Of a stretch of 64,000 nt of DNA, positions 52,969-62,001 are shown piece by piece. Both the position numbers and the translations under genes were made by a program. The notes beneath the pieces were generated by a model that ran no database searches, was not told the origin of the DNA, and saw nothing but the letters and a program-made list of their open reading frames with translations. Position 1 is the first letter of the stretch. The number at the start of each line of letters is the position of its first letter. Source of the stretch: Streptomyces sp. R41 (GTDB lineage: Bacteria > Actinomycetota > Actinomycetes > Streptomycetales > Streptomycetaceae); the NCBI RefSeq assembly GCF_041053055.1, contig NZ_CP163443.1, forward strand, positions 5,997,001 through 6,061,000, in the 5' to 3' direction.

Positions 52969-54801
52969 ATGAGCACCACTGACACCGGCAAGACGCCCGA
53001 CACGGCGGACACGCCGGATCCCGTGGCCGCCAAGCGGCACGTCGGTGTGGCCGCCGACGGCGAACTCGGCGAGGCGGGATCCCAGCTGTCCACCGCGCCG
53101 GTGGATACGGCGATGCCCGGCTCCTTCGGCGGGGCACGGGCGCCCGGCGCCAAGGGATGGATCGCCTGGACGGGGCGTGAGGTCATCGGCTGGGCCCGCT
53201 GGTTCTGGCGGCAGCTGACGTCCATGCGGGTCGCGCTGATCCTGCTCTTCCTGCTGTCGCTCGGCGCGATCCCCGGCTCGCTGATCCCGCAGTCCGGGAC
53301 CGACGCCCAGAAGGTGGCGGACTTCAAGGACGCGCACAGCCTGCTGGGGCCGGTCTACGACAAGCTCGGGCTGTTCCACGTCTACAGCTCGGTGTGGTTC
53401 TCGGCGATCTACATCCTTCTCTTCGTCTCGCTCATCGGCTGCATCGTGCCCCGCACCTGGCAGTTCGTGGGGCAGCTGCGCGGCCGTCCGCCGGGCGCCC
53501 CGAAGCGGCTGACCCGGCTGCCCGCGTACGCGACCTGGCGCACCGACGCCGAGCCCGAGCAGGTCCGTGAGGCCGCCCTCAAGGTGCTCAAGCAGCGCCG
53601 CTTCCGGGCGCATGTCGCCGGGGACGCCGTCGCCGCCGAGAAGGGCTACCTGCGCGAGACCGGCAACCTGCTCTTCCACATCGCGCTGATCGTGATGCTC
53701 GTCGCCTTCGCCTGGGGCCAGCTCTTCAAGTCCGAGGGCAACAAGCTGATCGTCGAGGGCGACGGCTTCTCCAACACGCTGTCGCAGTACGACGACTTCA
53801 AGTCGGGCAACCTCTTCAGCAACGACGACCTCACGCCGTTCAGCTTCAACCTCAAGAACTTCATCGGCACCTACGAGCGGACCGGGCCCAACAGGGGCAC
53901 TCCGAGCACCTTCCAGGCGGACATCACGTACAGCGTGGGCGCCTACGGCAAGGAGAAGAAGACCACCGTCAAGGTCAACGAGCCGCTGAAGATCGGCGAC
54001 TCGAAGGTCTACCTCGTCAGCCATGGCTACGCGCCCGTCGTCACCGTCCGCGACGGCAAGGGCAACGTCGTCTTCCACCAGCCGGTGCCGATGCTGCCGC
54101 AGGACGGGAACGTCACCTCGGTGGGCGCGATCAAGGTCATGGACGGCTACAAGAACGGGCAGGGTCGCAGCGACCAGCTCGGCTTCCCCGCCGTCTTCGT
54201 GCCGACCTTCGCGGGTGCGGGCAAGGGCACCATGTTCTCCCAGTTCCCCGCGCTCGACTTCCCCGTGCTCGCGCTGTCCGGCTTCCACGGCAGCCTGGGA
54301 GTCAACTCGGGCATCCCGCAGAACGTGTACCAACTCGACACCTCCCAGATGAAGCAGTTCAAGGACGCGAAGGGCAACATCCTCAAGAAGAGGCTGCTGC
54401 CCGGCGAGACCATGAAGCTGCCGAACGGCGCCGGCTCGATCACCTTCGAGAAGGACATCAAGGAGTGGGCCGGCTTCCAGGTCACCCAGCAGCCCGGCAG
54501 CGACTGGGCGCTGGCCGGGGCCTTCACCGCGATCTTCGGTCTCGCCGGCTCGCTGTTCATCCAGCGCCGCCGCGTCTGGGTGCGGGCCACCACCGGCGCC
54601 GACGGTGTGACCGTCGTCGAGATGGCGGGCCTGGGCCGCAGCGAGTCCGCGAAGCTCCCCGAGGAACTCGGCGACCTGGCCGCGCTCGTGCACGAACAGG
54701 CGCCCAGCGCACCCGACCCCGATCCGGACACCCCCGAGCCCGATTCGGACACCCCCGACCGTCACGCCGTACCTTCCGCCGAAGGGGCTGAGAAGCAGTG
54801 A
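52969..54801 (+). CDS. resB: cytochrome c biogenesis protein ResB
   Basis: 610 residues, system II holocytochrome c synthase subunit: four helices (about 75-97, 130-150, 230-250 and 525-545) and a large extracytoplasmic domain with SLGAIPGSLIPQSGTD at the first loop and LLFHIALIVMLVAFAWGQLF at the middle helix. ATG 52969 three bases after ccdA. The C-terminus has Pro/Asp-rich repeat (PDPDPDTPEPDSDTPD). Confidence 0.95.
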   Translation: MSTTDTGKTPDTADTPDPVAAKRHVGVAADGELGEAGSQLSTAPVDTAMPGSFGGARAPGAKGWIAWTGREVIGWARWFWRQLTSMRVALILLFLLSLGAIPGSLIPQSGTDAQKVADFKDAHSLLGPVYDKLGLFHVYSSVWFSAIYILLFVSLIGCIVPRTWQFVGQLRGRPPGAPKRLTRLPAYATWRTDAEPEQVREAALKVLKQRRFRAHVAGDAVAAEKGYLRETGNLLFHIALIVMLVAFAWGQLFKSEGNKLIVEGDGFSNTLSQYDDFKSGNLFSNDDLTPFSFNLKNFIGTYERTGPNRGTPSTFQADITYSVGAYGKEKKTTVKVNEPLKIGDSKVYLVSHGYAPVVTVRDGKGNVVFHQPVPMLPQDGNVTSVGAIKVMDGYKNGQGRSDQLGFPAVFVPTFAGAGKGTMFSQFPALDFPVLALSGFHGSLGVNSGIPQNVYQLDTSQMKQFKDAKGNILKKRLLPGETMKLPNGAGSITFEKDIKEWAGFQVTQQPGSDWALAGAFTAIFGLAGSLFIQRRRVWVRATTGADGVTVVEMAGLGRSESAKLPEELGDLAALVHEQAPSAPDPDPDTPEPDSDTPDRHAVPSAEGAEKQ

Positions 54802-55883
54802 CTCTCGCCACCGCAACCAACGAACACCTCGCCAACATCAGCAACACGCTGATCTACTCCGCGATGGCCGTCTACACGCTGGCCTTCTTCGCGTACATCG
54901 CCGAGTGGCTCTTCGGCAGCCGCAGCAAGGTGGCCCGCACGGCCGCCGCGCTCACCGAGAAGACCGAGAAGGCCAAGGCCGCGGCCCCCGCGGTCACCGT
55001 GAAGAAGGCGGGCGGCACCACGGTCCTGGAGCGGCCGCAGGTCGTCACCCGGTCCGCGATCGGCGCCCGGGACGTGCCCGACGGGCCCGGTGCACACGGC
55101 GGGGACGAGCAGGGCGACCTCTACGGCCGTATCGCCGTGTCCCTCACCGTGCTCGCCTGGGGTGTCGAGGCGGCCGGTGTGGTCGCCCGCGCTCTGTCGG
55201 TGCGGCGGGCGCCGTGGGGCAACATGTACGAGTTCAACATCACCTTCTCCACCGTGGCCGTCGGTGTGTTCCTCGTGCTCCTCGTGCTGAAGAAGAACGT
55301 CCGCTGGCTCGGCCTCCCCCTGGTCACCACGGTCCTCCTCGATCTCGGTCTCGCCGTCACTGTCTTGTACACCGCGAGTGACCAATTGGTTCCCGCGCTG
55401 CACTCGTACTGGCTGTACATCCACGTCTCGACCGCGATCATCTGCGGCGCCGTCTTCTACGTGGGCGCCGTCGGCACGCTGCTCTACCTCTTCAAGGACT
55501 CGTACGAGAACAAGCTCGCGAGTGGCGGTCAGCCCGGCCGTTTCGCGACCTCCGTCATGGAGCGGCTGCCCGCCTCGGCCTCGCTCGACAAGTTCTCCTA
55601 CCGCGTGAACGCCGCCGTCTTCCCGCTGTGGACCTTCACGATCATCGCGGGCGCGATCTGGGCCGGCGACGCGTGGGGCCGCTACTGGGGCTGGGACCCC
55701 AAGGAGACCTGGGCGTTCATCACCTGGGTCGCGTACGCCTGCTATCTGCACGCCCGCGCGACGGCCGGCTGGAAGGGCCGCAAGGCGGCCTACATCGCGC
55801 TGATCGCCTTCGGCTGCTGGCTCTTCAACTACTACGGGGTCAACATCTTCGTGGGCGGCAAGCACTCCTACGCGGGCGTCTAG
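54798..55883 (+). CDS. ccsB: cytochrome c biogenesis protein CcsB (ResC/CcsA type)
   Basis: 361 residues, eight helices or so. Haem-handling WWD-type motif in GDAWGRYWGWDPKETWAFITW, with conserved histidines in LHSYWLYIHVSTAI and the C-terminal GGKHSYAGV. Works with ResB to export and attach haem. GTG start overlaps the resB stop by 4 bp. An insertion of about 90 residues follows the first helix (Ala/Lys-rich, then VLERPQVVTRSAI), cytoplasmic. Confidence 0.95.
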   Translation: MTLATATNEHLANISNTLIYSAMAVYTLAFFAYIAEWLFGSRSKVARTAAALTEKTEKAKAAAPAVTVKKAGGTTVLERPQVVTRSAIGARDVPDGPGAHGGDEQGDLYGRIAVSLTVLAWGVEAAGVVARALSVRRAPWGNMYEFNITFSTVAVGVFLVLLVLKKNVRWLGLPLVTTVLLDLGLAVTVLYTASDQLVPALHSYWLYIHVSTAIICGAVFYVGAVGTLLYLFKDSYENKLASGGQPGRFATSVMERLPASASLDKFSYRVNAAVFPLWTFTIIAGAIWAGDAWGRYWGWDPKETWAFITWVAYACYLHARATAGWKGRKAAYIALIAFGCWLFNYYGVNIFVGGKHSYAGV

Positions 55884-55915
55884 CCGCTGTAACCCGCGTG
55901 TCCCGCTTCTGACCG

Positions 55916-55954
55916 AGGCCGGTTCCTTGTGACGTGAGTCACCGGAACCGGCCT
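55916..55954 (+). terminator. ccsB terminator
   Basis: 11-bp perfect arms AGGCCGGTTCC (55916-55926) and GGAACCGGCCT (55944-55954), followed by TCGTCG, 32 bases past the ccsB stop. Confidence 0.8.
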
Positions 55955-55978
55955 TCGTCGTACGGACAGGTGGAAGGT

Positions 55979-56611
55979 GTGGATACGACTCTGAGGACGA
56001 TGAGGACGCTGAGGAAACGCATCCGCGCGGGGGACCACGACGCCTTCGGCGAGCTTTTCGACGCGTACGCGCGCTCCGTCTACAACCACGCCTACCGGCT
56101 CACCGGGGACTGGGCGCTGGCCGAGGACGTGGTGTCGCTGACCTTCCTGGACGCCTGGCGGCTGCGCGAGAAGCTCGACGAGGAGGGGGGTTCGCCGCGG
56201 CCCTGGCTGCTCGGCATCGCCACCAACGTCACGCGCAACACACGCCGGGCGGCGCGAAGACACGCCGCCGCGGTCGCCCGGCTGCCCCGCGACGAGGTCG
56301 CGCGCGACTTCGCCGACGAGATCGCCGGGCGCCTCGACGCCGCCGCCCAGCTGGAACTCGTACGGACCGCGCTCGCCAAGCTGCGGCGGCCCGAGCGCGA
56401 GGTGCTGGCCCTGTGCGTGTGGTCGGGGCTCGACTACGCGGCGGCGGCCGAGGCGCTCGGGGTGCCCGTCGGCACCCTACGGTCGCGGCTCTCGCGCGCC
56501 AGAACAAAACTCGCGAAGCATATGAAAAATGCGGAACTCCCCGCAGAACGCGGACAGATGAGAGGTGACCGCACCACCGCGGTGAGGCCCTTCAGGGAGG
56601 GAAACCGATGA
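55979..56611 (+). CDS. ECF-type RNA polymerase sigma factor
   Basis: 210 residues. Region 2 (FGELFDAYARSVYNHAYRLTGDWALAEDVVSLTFLDAWR) and region 4 (LRRPEREVLALCVWSGLDYAAAAEALGVPVGTLRSRLSRARTKL) are clear. GTG 55979 with GGAAGG upstream gives an N-terminus right before region 2; upstream in-frame starts overlap the ccsB terminator. The next gene overlaps by 4 bp, so sigma and the membrane partner are made together. Confidence 0.94.
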   Translation: MDTTLRTMRTLRKRIRAGDHDAFGELFDAYARSVYNHAYRLTGDWALAEDVVSLTFLDAWRLREKLDEEGGSPRPWLLGIATNVTRNTRRAARRHAAAVARLPRDEVARDFADEIAGRLDAAAQLELVRTALAKLRRPEREVLALCVWSGLDYAAAAEALGVPVGTLRSRLSRARTKLAKHMKNAELPAERGQMRGDRTTAVRPFREGNR

Positions 56612-57582
56612 ACACACTTCCCGAGAAAGACCTTCCGCCGGGCCGGCACCGACTCCTCAAGGAGCATCTGATGACCGAGATCCGGCAGGCATCCCAGGTA
56701 CCCCGGCGAGACGAGACTCCCGCTCGCGTGCGCAGCAAGTGGCTGCGCCCCGCGATCGCCGCGGTGGCCGTCGCCGCCGTGGCCGCGACGGTCGTCGTCG
56801 CGATGCCGGCGTCGGACGGGAAGAGCGGTCCGGGTGCCGCCCCGGGTGCCTCCAAGCAAGTCTCCAAGGACGTCTCCAAGGACGTCCCCAAGGACGCCGC
56901 GACGCTCCTGGGCGACATCGCGCTGGCGGCGGAGCACCAGAAGGTGCCCGGCAACATCCGCGACGACCAGTTCGTCTACATCGAGAGCAGGGTCGGCTAC
57001 TCCGTGTATGAGAACAACAAGCCCGCCCGCGTCGAGCCGATCCACGAGCGGGAGATCTGGCTGTCGGTGGACGGCGACCACTGGGGCCTGCTGAAGGAGG
57101 ACAACCACATCGGCACGACCAAGCTGGAGCCGGATCCATTGCACACCCCGAGCGACACCGACTACCGCAACCTCCAGACCCTGCCGACCGACCCCGACAA
57201 GATGTTGGACTGGCTGCACAAGAACGGCAACGGCGGCACGAGCGAGAACCAGCAGGCCTTCGCGCTGGTGGGCGACCTGGTGAGCGAGTCGCTGCTGCCG
57301 CCGGACGTCGGCGCGGCGCTGTTCCGGGCCGCCGCGAAGATCCCCGGGGTCGTCGTGGTCCCGGACGCCGTGGACGCGGCGGGGCGGCACGGGGTGGCCG
57401 TCGCGCGCGTGGATGGTGGGGAGCGCGAGGAGCTGATCTTCGACAGGGAGACGAAGAAGTACCTCGGTGAGCGGGTCGTCGCCGTCGAGGACCTGCCCAG
57501 CGGTTTCAAGAAGGGGCAGACAACCGGGTCCAGCGCCATCCTGAAGCGGGAGGTCGTCGACAAGGCAGGCCAGCGGCCCTAA
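56608..57582 (+). CDS. CU044_5270-like membrane protein, sigma partner
   Basis: 324 residues. Short cytoplasmic part (about 45), one helix (LRPAIAAVAVAAVAATVVVAM), then an extracytoplasmic domain with KVPGNIRDDQFVYIESR, EPIHEREIWLSVDGDHWG and PTDPDKMLDWLHKN, the pattern of the CU044_5270 family that regularly follows ECF sigma genes in actinobacteria. Probably the cognate anti-sigma factor. A Ser-Lys-Asp-Val repeat (SKQVSKDVSKDVPKD) links helix and domain. Confidence 0.88.
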   Translation: MNTLPEKDLPPGRHRLLKEHLMTEIRQASQVPRRDETPARVRSKWLRPAIAAVAVAAVAATVVVAMPASDGKSGPGAAPGASKQVSKDVSKDVPKDAATLLGDIALAAEHQKVPGNIRDDQFVYIESRVGYSVYENNKPARVEPIHEREIWLSVDGDHWGLLKEDNHIGTTKLEPDPLHTPSDTDYRNLQTLPTDPDKMLDWLHKNGNGGTSENQQAFALVGDLVSESLLPPDVGAALFRAAAKIPGVVVVPDAVDAAGRHGVAVARVDGGEREELIFDRETKKYLGERVVAVEDLPSGFKKGQTTGSSAILKREVVDKAGQRP

Positions 57583-57605
57583 AAAGGCAGGTCAGAGGCC
57601 CTAAG
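57562..57605. repeat. 22-bp tandem duplication across the stop codon
   Basis: Units AAGGCAGGCCAGCGGCCC plus TAAA (57562) and AAGGCAGGTCAGAGGCCC plus TAAG (57584) differ by three bases; the first contains the TAA stop of the sigma partner gene. Confidence 0.8.
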
Positions 57606-57642
57606 GGGTGCGGAACCCGCGCTCACGGGCCACGCTGGTGTC

Positions 57643-58074
57643 ATGACCCAACCCACCCGGTCCATCGAAGAGGGCGCCACGGAGATCCGGGGTGACGCGC
57701 AGGTCGTGCACTACCTGTTGCGGTTTCCCCAGCCTGTGGAGAAGGTCTGGACGGCACTGGCCACCCCCGAAGGCCTGCGGGAGTGGCTGGACGTCGCAGA
57801 GGTGTTCGAACCGCGGCTCGGCGGTGCGGTCACCCTGCGCGGGCTGGGCAGCGGCCGGATCACCGCCTGGGATGTGGAGCGGGTCGCCGAGTACACGGTG
57901 GAGGGGCGGGGGCGGGTCCGGTTCCATCTGGAGCCCGGGGCGCCGGACGGCACCGGCACCACGGTCCGCTTCACCCACGAGTTCGAGGGGGAGCGGGAGC
58001 AGCCGGAGTGGCGCGCCCGTTTCGAGCGCTTGCTCACGGCCCTCGACGCCCAGGGTGGCGGCCGGCACTCCTGA
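57643..58074 (+). CDS. SRPBCC/AHSA1 domain protein
   Basis: 143 residues. VHYLLRFPQPVEKVWTALATPEGLREWL and FEPRLGGAVTLRGLGSG form the hydrophobic-ligand-binding START-like fold; C-terminus GTTVRFTHEFEGEREQPEW is typical AHSA1. Small-molecule binding or polyketide-cyclase-like role unknown. Its stop codon lies inside a 28-bp tandem repeat. Confidence 0.88.
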   Translation: MTQPTRSIEEGATEIRGDAQVVHYLLRFPQPVEKVWTALATPEGLREWLDVAEVFEPRLGGAVTLRGLGSGRITAWDVERVAEYTVEGRGRVRFHLEPGAPDGTGTTVRFTHEFEGEREQPEWRARFERLLTALDAQGGGRHS

Positions 58075-58185
58075 TGCCCGGGACGGCGATAGGCACTCCT
58101 GATGCCCGGGACGGCGACAGGCGCTGCTGATGCCCGGGACGGCGACAGGCGCTGCTGACGCCTAGGACGGCGGCAGGCACTCCTG
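58064..58185. repeat. 28-bp tandem repeats spanning two convergent stop codons
   Basis: Unit starts 58064, 58092, 58120 and 58148 (for example GGCACTCCTGATGCCCGGG followed by ACGGCGACA), with a partial fifth to 58185. The SRPBCC stop lies in the first unit and the binding-protein stop in the fourth, so both C-termini are affected by copy number. Confidence 0.9.
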
Positions 58186-59706
58186 TGCCGGAGGCTTCCC
58201 CTCCGGCCAGGCGATCTTCACGAAGCGCGAGCGGCTGTCGGGGGTCAGTTCCACGATCGGTACGGCTTTGTCGTACGGATTGCCGTGGGCGTCCAGGCAG
58301 ATCCATCCGCTCGCCCCGTTGACCCGCAGCTGCTTGCCCTTCACCTGCGGCCACTGGAGTCCCACGTCCGCGAGGGCCGGGATCTTCCCGGTCGGCGACG
58401 CCCCGCGGATGCCGTGCACGGCGAGCCGCATCGCGTCGTACGCGATGATCAGTTGGCCGTCGTCCAGGGCGACCTTGCCGACCGGGCCGACCGGCTCCCG
58501 CCCCGCGCTGTCCAGCAGCGCCTGGAGCACGTGCGCGTCGGCCGCGCTGCCGCCGGTCTTGGCGGTGTCGCTCACCCAGGCGTCCGGGTGGGCGAGGGCC
58601 GTGTAACGCACGGACAGCAGGGGGTCCTTGAGGGCGCGCGGATCCAGGTCCTTGTCGCCGGCCAGATACGAACCCTCGTCGCCCGTGAGCACCGTGAAGC
58701 GCCGGTCCACACAGCCGCGGGCGCCCAACGCGTTGATGAACTGGCGCAGTTGGGTGTGCCGGCCCGCGAAGAGGATGGTGTCGGTGCTCTTCGGCGTGGT
58801 GCACAGAATGGTGGTGATCTGCGCGAAGACGTTGGCGGTGCTGCCCTCCTTGCTGCGGTCGGCGGGCGGGGTGAACGGCTGGGCCTCGTAGCGCGAGCCC
58901 TTGAGCATCTTCTCGAAGGACTTCTGCAGGGTGCGCGTGTACGGGTCGCCCGTGCGGTCGTAGACCAGGAACGCGTTGGCGGCCGACACCTTGGCGAACG
59001 AGGCGAGGGCGCGGGCCTCGTCGGTGTTGGTGGGGGAGACGCGGGCGAGCCCGGGGAAGGGGTCCTTGCCGCCCTGCCCGTTGGCGAGGTCGTCGGCGGT
59101 GATCGAGCTCCCTATCACCGGGATGCCGCGCCGGGTCAGCTCCTTGACGGCCTTCTTGTTGTTGTCGGTGCTCAGGCCGACCCCGGTCACCGCGCGCAGC
59201 CGGTCACGGCCCTTCGTCATCCGCTCCAGCTGGTCGACGGTCTGCTGCCAATGCGCGCCGGTGGCACCGGGGTTGGCCAGCACGAGGCGGATCTTCGGCT
59301 TCAGGCCGTTGGTGTCGTGGTTCGCCTGGTACTGGGCCAGATAGGCGCCCTGGAGCTCGTGCAGCACATCGCCCAGGTTGTCCGCGTCGGTCGCGGTGAA
59401 GGGTTCGAGGAGCGCGACGGTGACATAACTGCCGGGCTTCAGGCGGTGGTTCTCGCGGTTGATCGCCTGGACCGTCTCGGCGAACCGGGGACGCCCGAAG
59501 GCGTACGTCGTCCACGAGACGCCCACGCACTCGTCGCTGTCCTTCGGCTGGACGACTCCCGGGGCGCAGGAGCGGTCCTCCTTCGTGGCCGTCATGCCGC
59601 CCCACACACCGAGGGCCGCGAGGACGGCCGCGAGGCTCAGCGCGACATACCGGCGGAAACGTATCTCCCAGACGTCCTCGCGCAGCCACGTCCACACACG
59701 CGCCAT
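58162..59706 (-). CDS. membrane-anchored ABC-type substrate-binding-like protein
   Basis: 514 residues. A cytoplasmic N-terminus of about 20, one helix (YVALSLAAVLAALGVWGG) acting as uncleaved anchor, then a type 1 periplasmic-binding-protein fold (LLEPFTATDADNLGDVLHEL, VTGVGLSTDNNKKAVKELTRRGIPVIGSSITADDL, ANAFLVYDRTGDPYTRTLQKSFEK, and a C-terminal LRVNGASGWICLDAHGNPYDK). No lipobox and no permease genes nearby. 31 bp downstream of the STAND-type ATPase gene, so the pair is one unit, possibly a receptor with an intracellular ATPase. Confidence 0.85.
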   Translation of the reverse strand: MARVWTWLREDVWEIRFRRYVALSLAAVLAALGVWGGMTATKEDRSCAPGVVQPKDSDECVGVSWTTYAFGRPRFAETVQAINRENHRLKPGSYVTVALLEPFTATDADNLGDVLHELQGAYLAQYQANHDTNGLKPKIRLVLANPGATGAHWQQTVDQLERMTKGRDRLRAVTGVGLSTDNNKKAVKELTRRGIPVIGSSITADDLANGQGGKDPFPGLARVSPTNTDEARALASFAKVSAANAFLVYDRTGDPYTRTLQKSFEKMLKGSRYEAQPFTPPADRSKEGSTANVFAQITTILCTTPKSTDTILFAGRHTQLRQFINALGARGCVDRRFTVLTGDEGSYLAGDKDLDPRALKDPLLSVRYTALAHPDAWVSDTAKTGGSAADAHVLQALLDSAGREPVGPVGKVALDDGQLIIAYDAMRLAVHGIRGASPTGKIPALADVGLQWPQVKGKQLRVNGASGWICLDAHGNPYDKAVPIVELTPDSRSRFVKIAWPEGKPPAQECLPPS

Positions 59707-59737
59707 CAATGGCCCCCGTCCTCGCACAGCCGCGCCA

Positions 59738-61873
59738 TCACCGGCCCCCGTTCCCGCTCGCGTTCTCGTCGTCGTCGCCCGGGACGCGGAAGGGGCGGCC
59801 GGCCAGGGCGTCCGACGGCCAGTCCCGCGAGGCCCGCCACAGCAGGGCGTTGCCCGCGGGCCGCAGATTCGACAGCTGCTCCAGTTCGAAGCGCAGCCGC
59901 TCGGTCACCTTCGTGTCGGGCAGCACCAGCGGGTCGGTCAGCTGCCACACGGCGTGCAGCAGCCGGCGTACCCGTAAGTGCAGTACGGCGTCCACGCTGT
60001 CCGGCGGCTGCTGGGCCGCGTCCGTGTGCCCGAGCGCGACGGAGGCCCGGTGGTCGTGGCCGTCGAAGTCCCGGCCGTCCGGGTCGTGCGCGTGGTAGTA
60101 GGGCGCGGACGCGATGAAGACCAGGGACGACAGCCAGCCGCGGGTGTCGGCGCGCGGGAAGGTGTCGCGCAGGTGCGCCACCGCGAAGTCGGCCTTTCCC
60201 AGGGCGAGTTCGTGGTGCAGCCGGTAGCGGGCGCTGTCCGGCGGGGCCATTTCGCCCGAGACCCGGTAGTGGTCGATGAGGGTGCCGTGCACGGCCCGCC
60301 ACCGCTCGTGGTCCGGGTCGCCGTGGTGCAGCCGCAGCAGGAGCAGGGCGCGCAGGAACGGGTCGCCGACGAACTGCCCGTCGGCGGTCGCCCAGCCCTC
60401 CTCCGCCAGCCGCTCCTCCAGGTCGAGAACGCCCGACGCGCCGAAGTCGTCCGGGAGTCGGGCCTCCGCCAGCGCGCACGCCGAGTCGCGGTCGTGGGCC
60501 GCCGCGAGCACGGTCAGCTCGTCCAGGCGGCCGCCGGGCACGAGCCGGTCGAGGAGCTCCTGGTAGGCGGGACGGCCGTCGTGGTCCTCGTGGACGGCGA
60601 CGTCCGAGGTGAGTAACTCGCCGAGGGACGCGGCCCCTTGGGGCAGATTCTGCTTGGCCGATTCGGCGAGCAGGGTGATGCCGAGCGGGCTGCCGCCTGT
60701 CAACCGATGGGTGGCGTGCGGAAGTTGAGACGGTACGGCGGGACCACTGGAGCTCAGGGCCATGCCGTCGGAGGCGGTGTCCACGATGTGCAGCGTGTCG
60801 TCGGGCGTCAGCGGCGGCAGCGAGACGAGCAGCGCGCGCGAGGACGGCGAGGTGCCCGGTTCCCAGCCGGCCTCCCGGGCGACCTCGGGGAGGGTGCGGC
60901 GCCCCGCGTTGCGCAGTGCCGCGTGGCCGTAGCCGCGCAGAGCCGCTAAGAACACGACCTGGTCGGCGATGCCGTCGGCGCGGTCGCGCAGCACCGGCTC
61001 CAGGAGCCCGAGGCCGGCCGGCTCCTGCACGTTGTCGACCAGCACGACCGGGCGCCCCCGCCGGTGCGAGCGCTGCACGACCCCCGCGTACGCGTCGTCG
61101 AGGTCGGCCAGCAGGGCCCGTACGAGATAGCGCTCGGCGTGCCTGCGCGAGTCGCCGCCGGCCCTGAAGTGCCGGGACAGGAGGATCAGCGCGAGCTTGG
61201 GACTGCCGCCCGCGTTCGGATAGTCCCGGTACCAGGCGGCGGCCCTGCGCAGCCGGCGGGGAGCTGGGCCGATGCCCTCGGCGAACGCCTCCAGGGTGGC
61301 TTCGATGATCGGCGCGATCACGGGACCCGTGCCGCTCAACGAGGCGACGAGCTTGGAGATGATCTTGCTCACCCAGCGGCCCGCGAACCCCGAGATCCAT
61401 GAGCCGGTCTCGTTCAGCAGCAGGATCCGCTCCGCCTCCTGCCGGATGCGCGGCACGTCACGGTCGCTCCAGCCGCCCGCCGCGACCGCGAGCAGTCCGG
61501 CCGCCAGCCGTGGAAAACCGATCCGCCCGGCGCCCGTCACCGGCTCGGCGAGCTGCTCGGCGACGGTGGTGAGCGCCTGCCCCACCGGCGACCAGGCCTC
61601 CTGCGGCCGCTCGGCCGGCGGAGCGGCGAACTGCCGGTCCTCCCCGTCGATCAGCGCGACAGGCGTGTGCCCGCGGTAGGCGTCGCGCAGCTCACGCAGC
61701 ACGGCACTCTTCCCGAGCCCCCGTCCGCCCGCGAACACGACGAACGGCACCTCGCTCGCATGCTCGTACGGCGTTGCGCGAAGCTGATTCGGACGCAGAC
61801 CGACAAGCCGTGACGCGAGCCCGGGCGGATCGGTGTCGAACAGCGCTCCCCGGCCGTGCAGCCCTCTGTGCAC
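59738..61873 (-). CDS. STAND-like P-loop ATPase
   Basis: 711 residues. Walker A GGRGLGKSA at about 49-57; a Walker B-like hydrophobic strand in RGRPVVLVDNVQEPAGLGL near 275; sensor-like LLVSLPPLTPDDT and GGSPLGITLLAE further on, then an alpha-helical C-terminal half. A hydrophobic segment (WVSKIISKLVASLSGTG, then PVIAPIIEATLEAF) near 170-200 may touch membrane. GTG 61873 with GGGGAG upstream. Paired with the downstream anchored binding protein; signalling or defence use possible, neither shown. Confidence 0.82.
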   Translation of the reverse strand: MHRGLHGRGALFDTDPPGLASRLVGLRPNQLRATPYEHASEVPFVVFAGGRGLGKSAVLRELRDAYRGHTPVALIDGEDRQFAAPPAERPQEAWSPVGQALTTVAEQLAEPVTGAGRIGFPRLAAGLLAVAAGGWSDRDVPRIRQEAERILLLNETGSWISGFAGRWVSKIISKLVASLSGTGPVIAPIIEATLEAFAEGIGPAPRRLRRAAAWYRDYPNAGGSPKLALILLSRHFRAGGDSRRHAERYLVRALLADLDDAYAGVVQRSHRRGRPVVLVDNVQEPAGLGLLEPVLRDRADGIADQVVFLAALRGYGHAALRNAGRRTLPEVAREAGWEPGTSPSSRALLVSLPPLTPDDTLHIVDTASDGMALSSSGPAVPSQLPHATHRLTGGSPLGITLLAESAKQNLPQGAASLGELLTSDVAVHEDHDGRPAYQELLDRLVPGGRLDELTVLAAAHDRDSACALAEARLPDDFGASGVLDLEERLAEEGWATADGQFVGDPFLRALLLLRLHHGDPDHERWRAVHGTLIDHYRVSGEMAPPDSARYRLHHELALGKADFAVAHLRDTFPRADTRGWLSSLVFIASAPYYHAHDPDGRDFDGHDHRASVALGHTDAAQQPPDSVDAVLHLRVRRLLHAVWQLTDPLVLPDTKVTERLRFELEQLSNLRPAGNALLWRASRDWPSDALAGRPFRVPGDDDENASGNGGR

Positions 61874-62001
61874 CGCATCTCCCCCTGGCGCGGTCCGGTC
61901 CGATGTGCTGCTGTGAGGTGTATCAACACCAGTGTAAAAAGGGGGACTTGGTTCGGGATAGGGCGCCTGGTGTCCGTTGGGTTACGAAAGCTTTCCGCCA
62001 C

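Noticed and set aside
50332..54816. A 1494-codon open frame on the minus strand
   Set aside because: It lies opposite five well-recognised genes (deacetylase-like to resB). Its translation is Arg/Gly/Glu/Val-rich without motifs, the usual antisense shadow in high-GC DNA.
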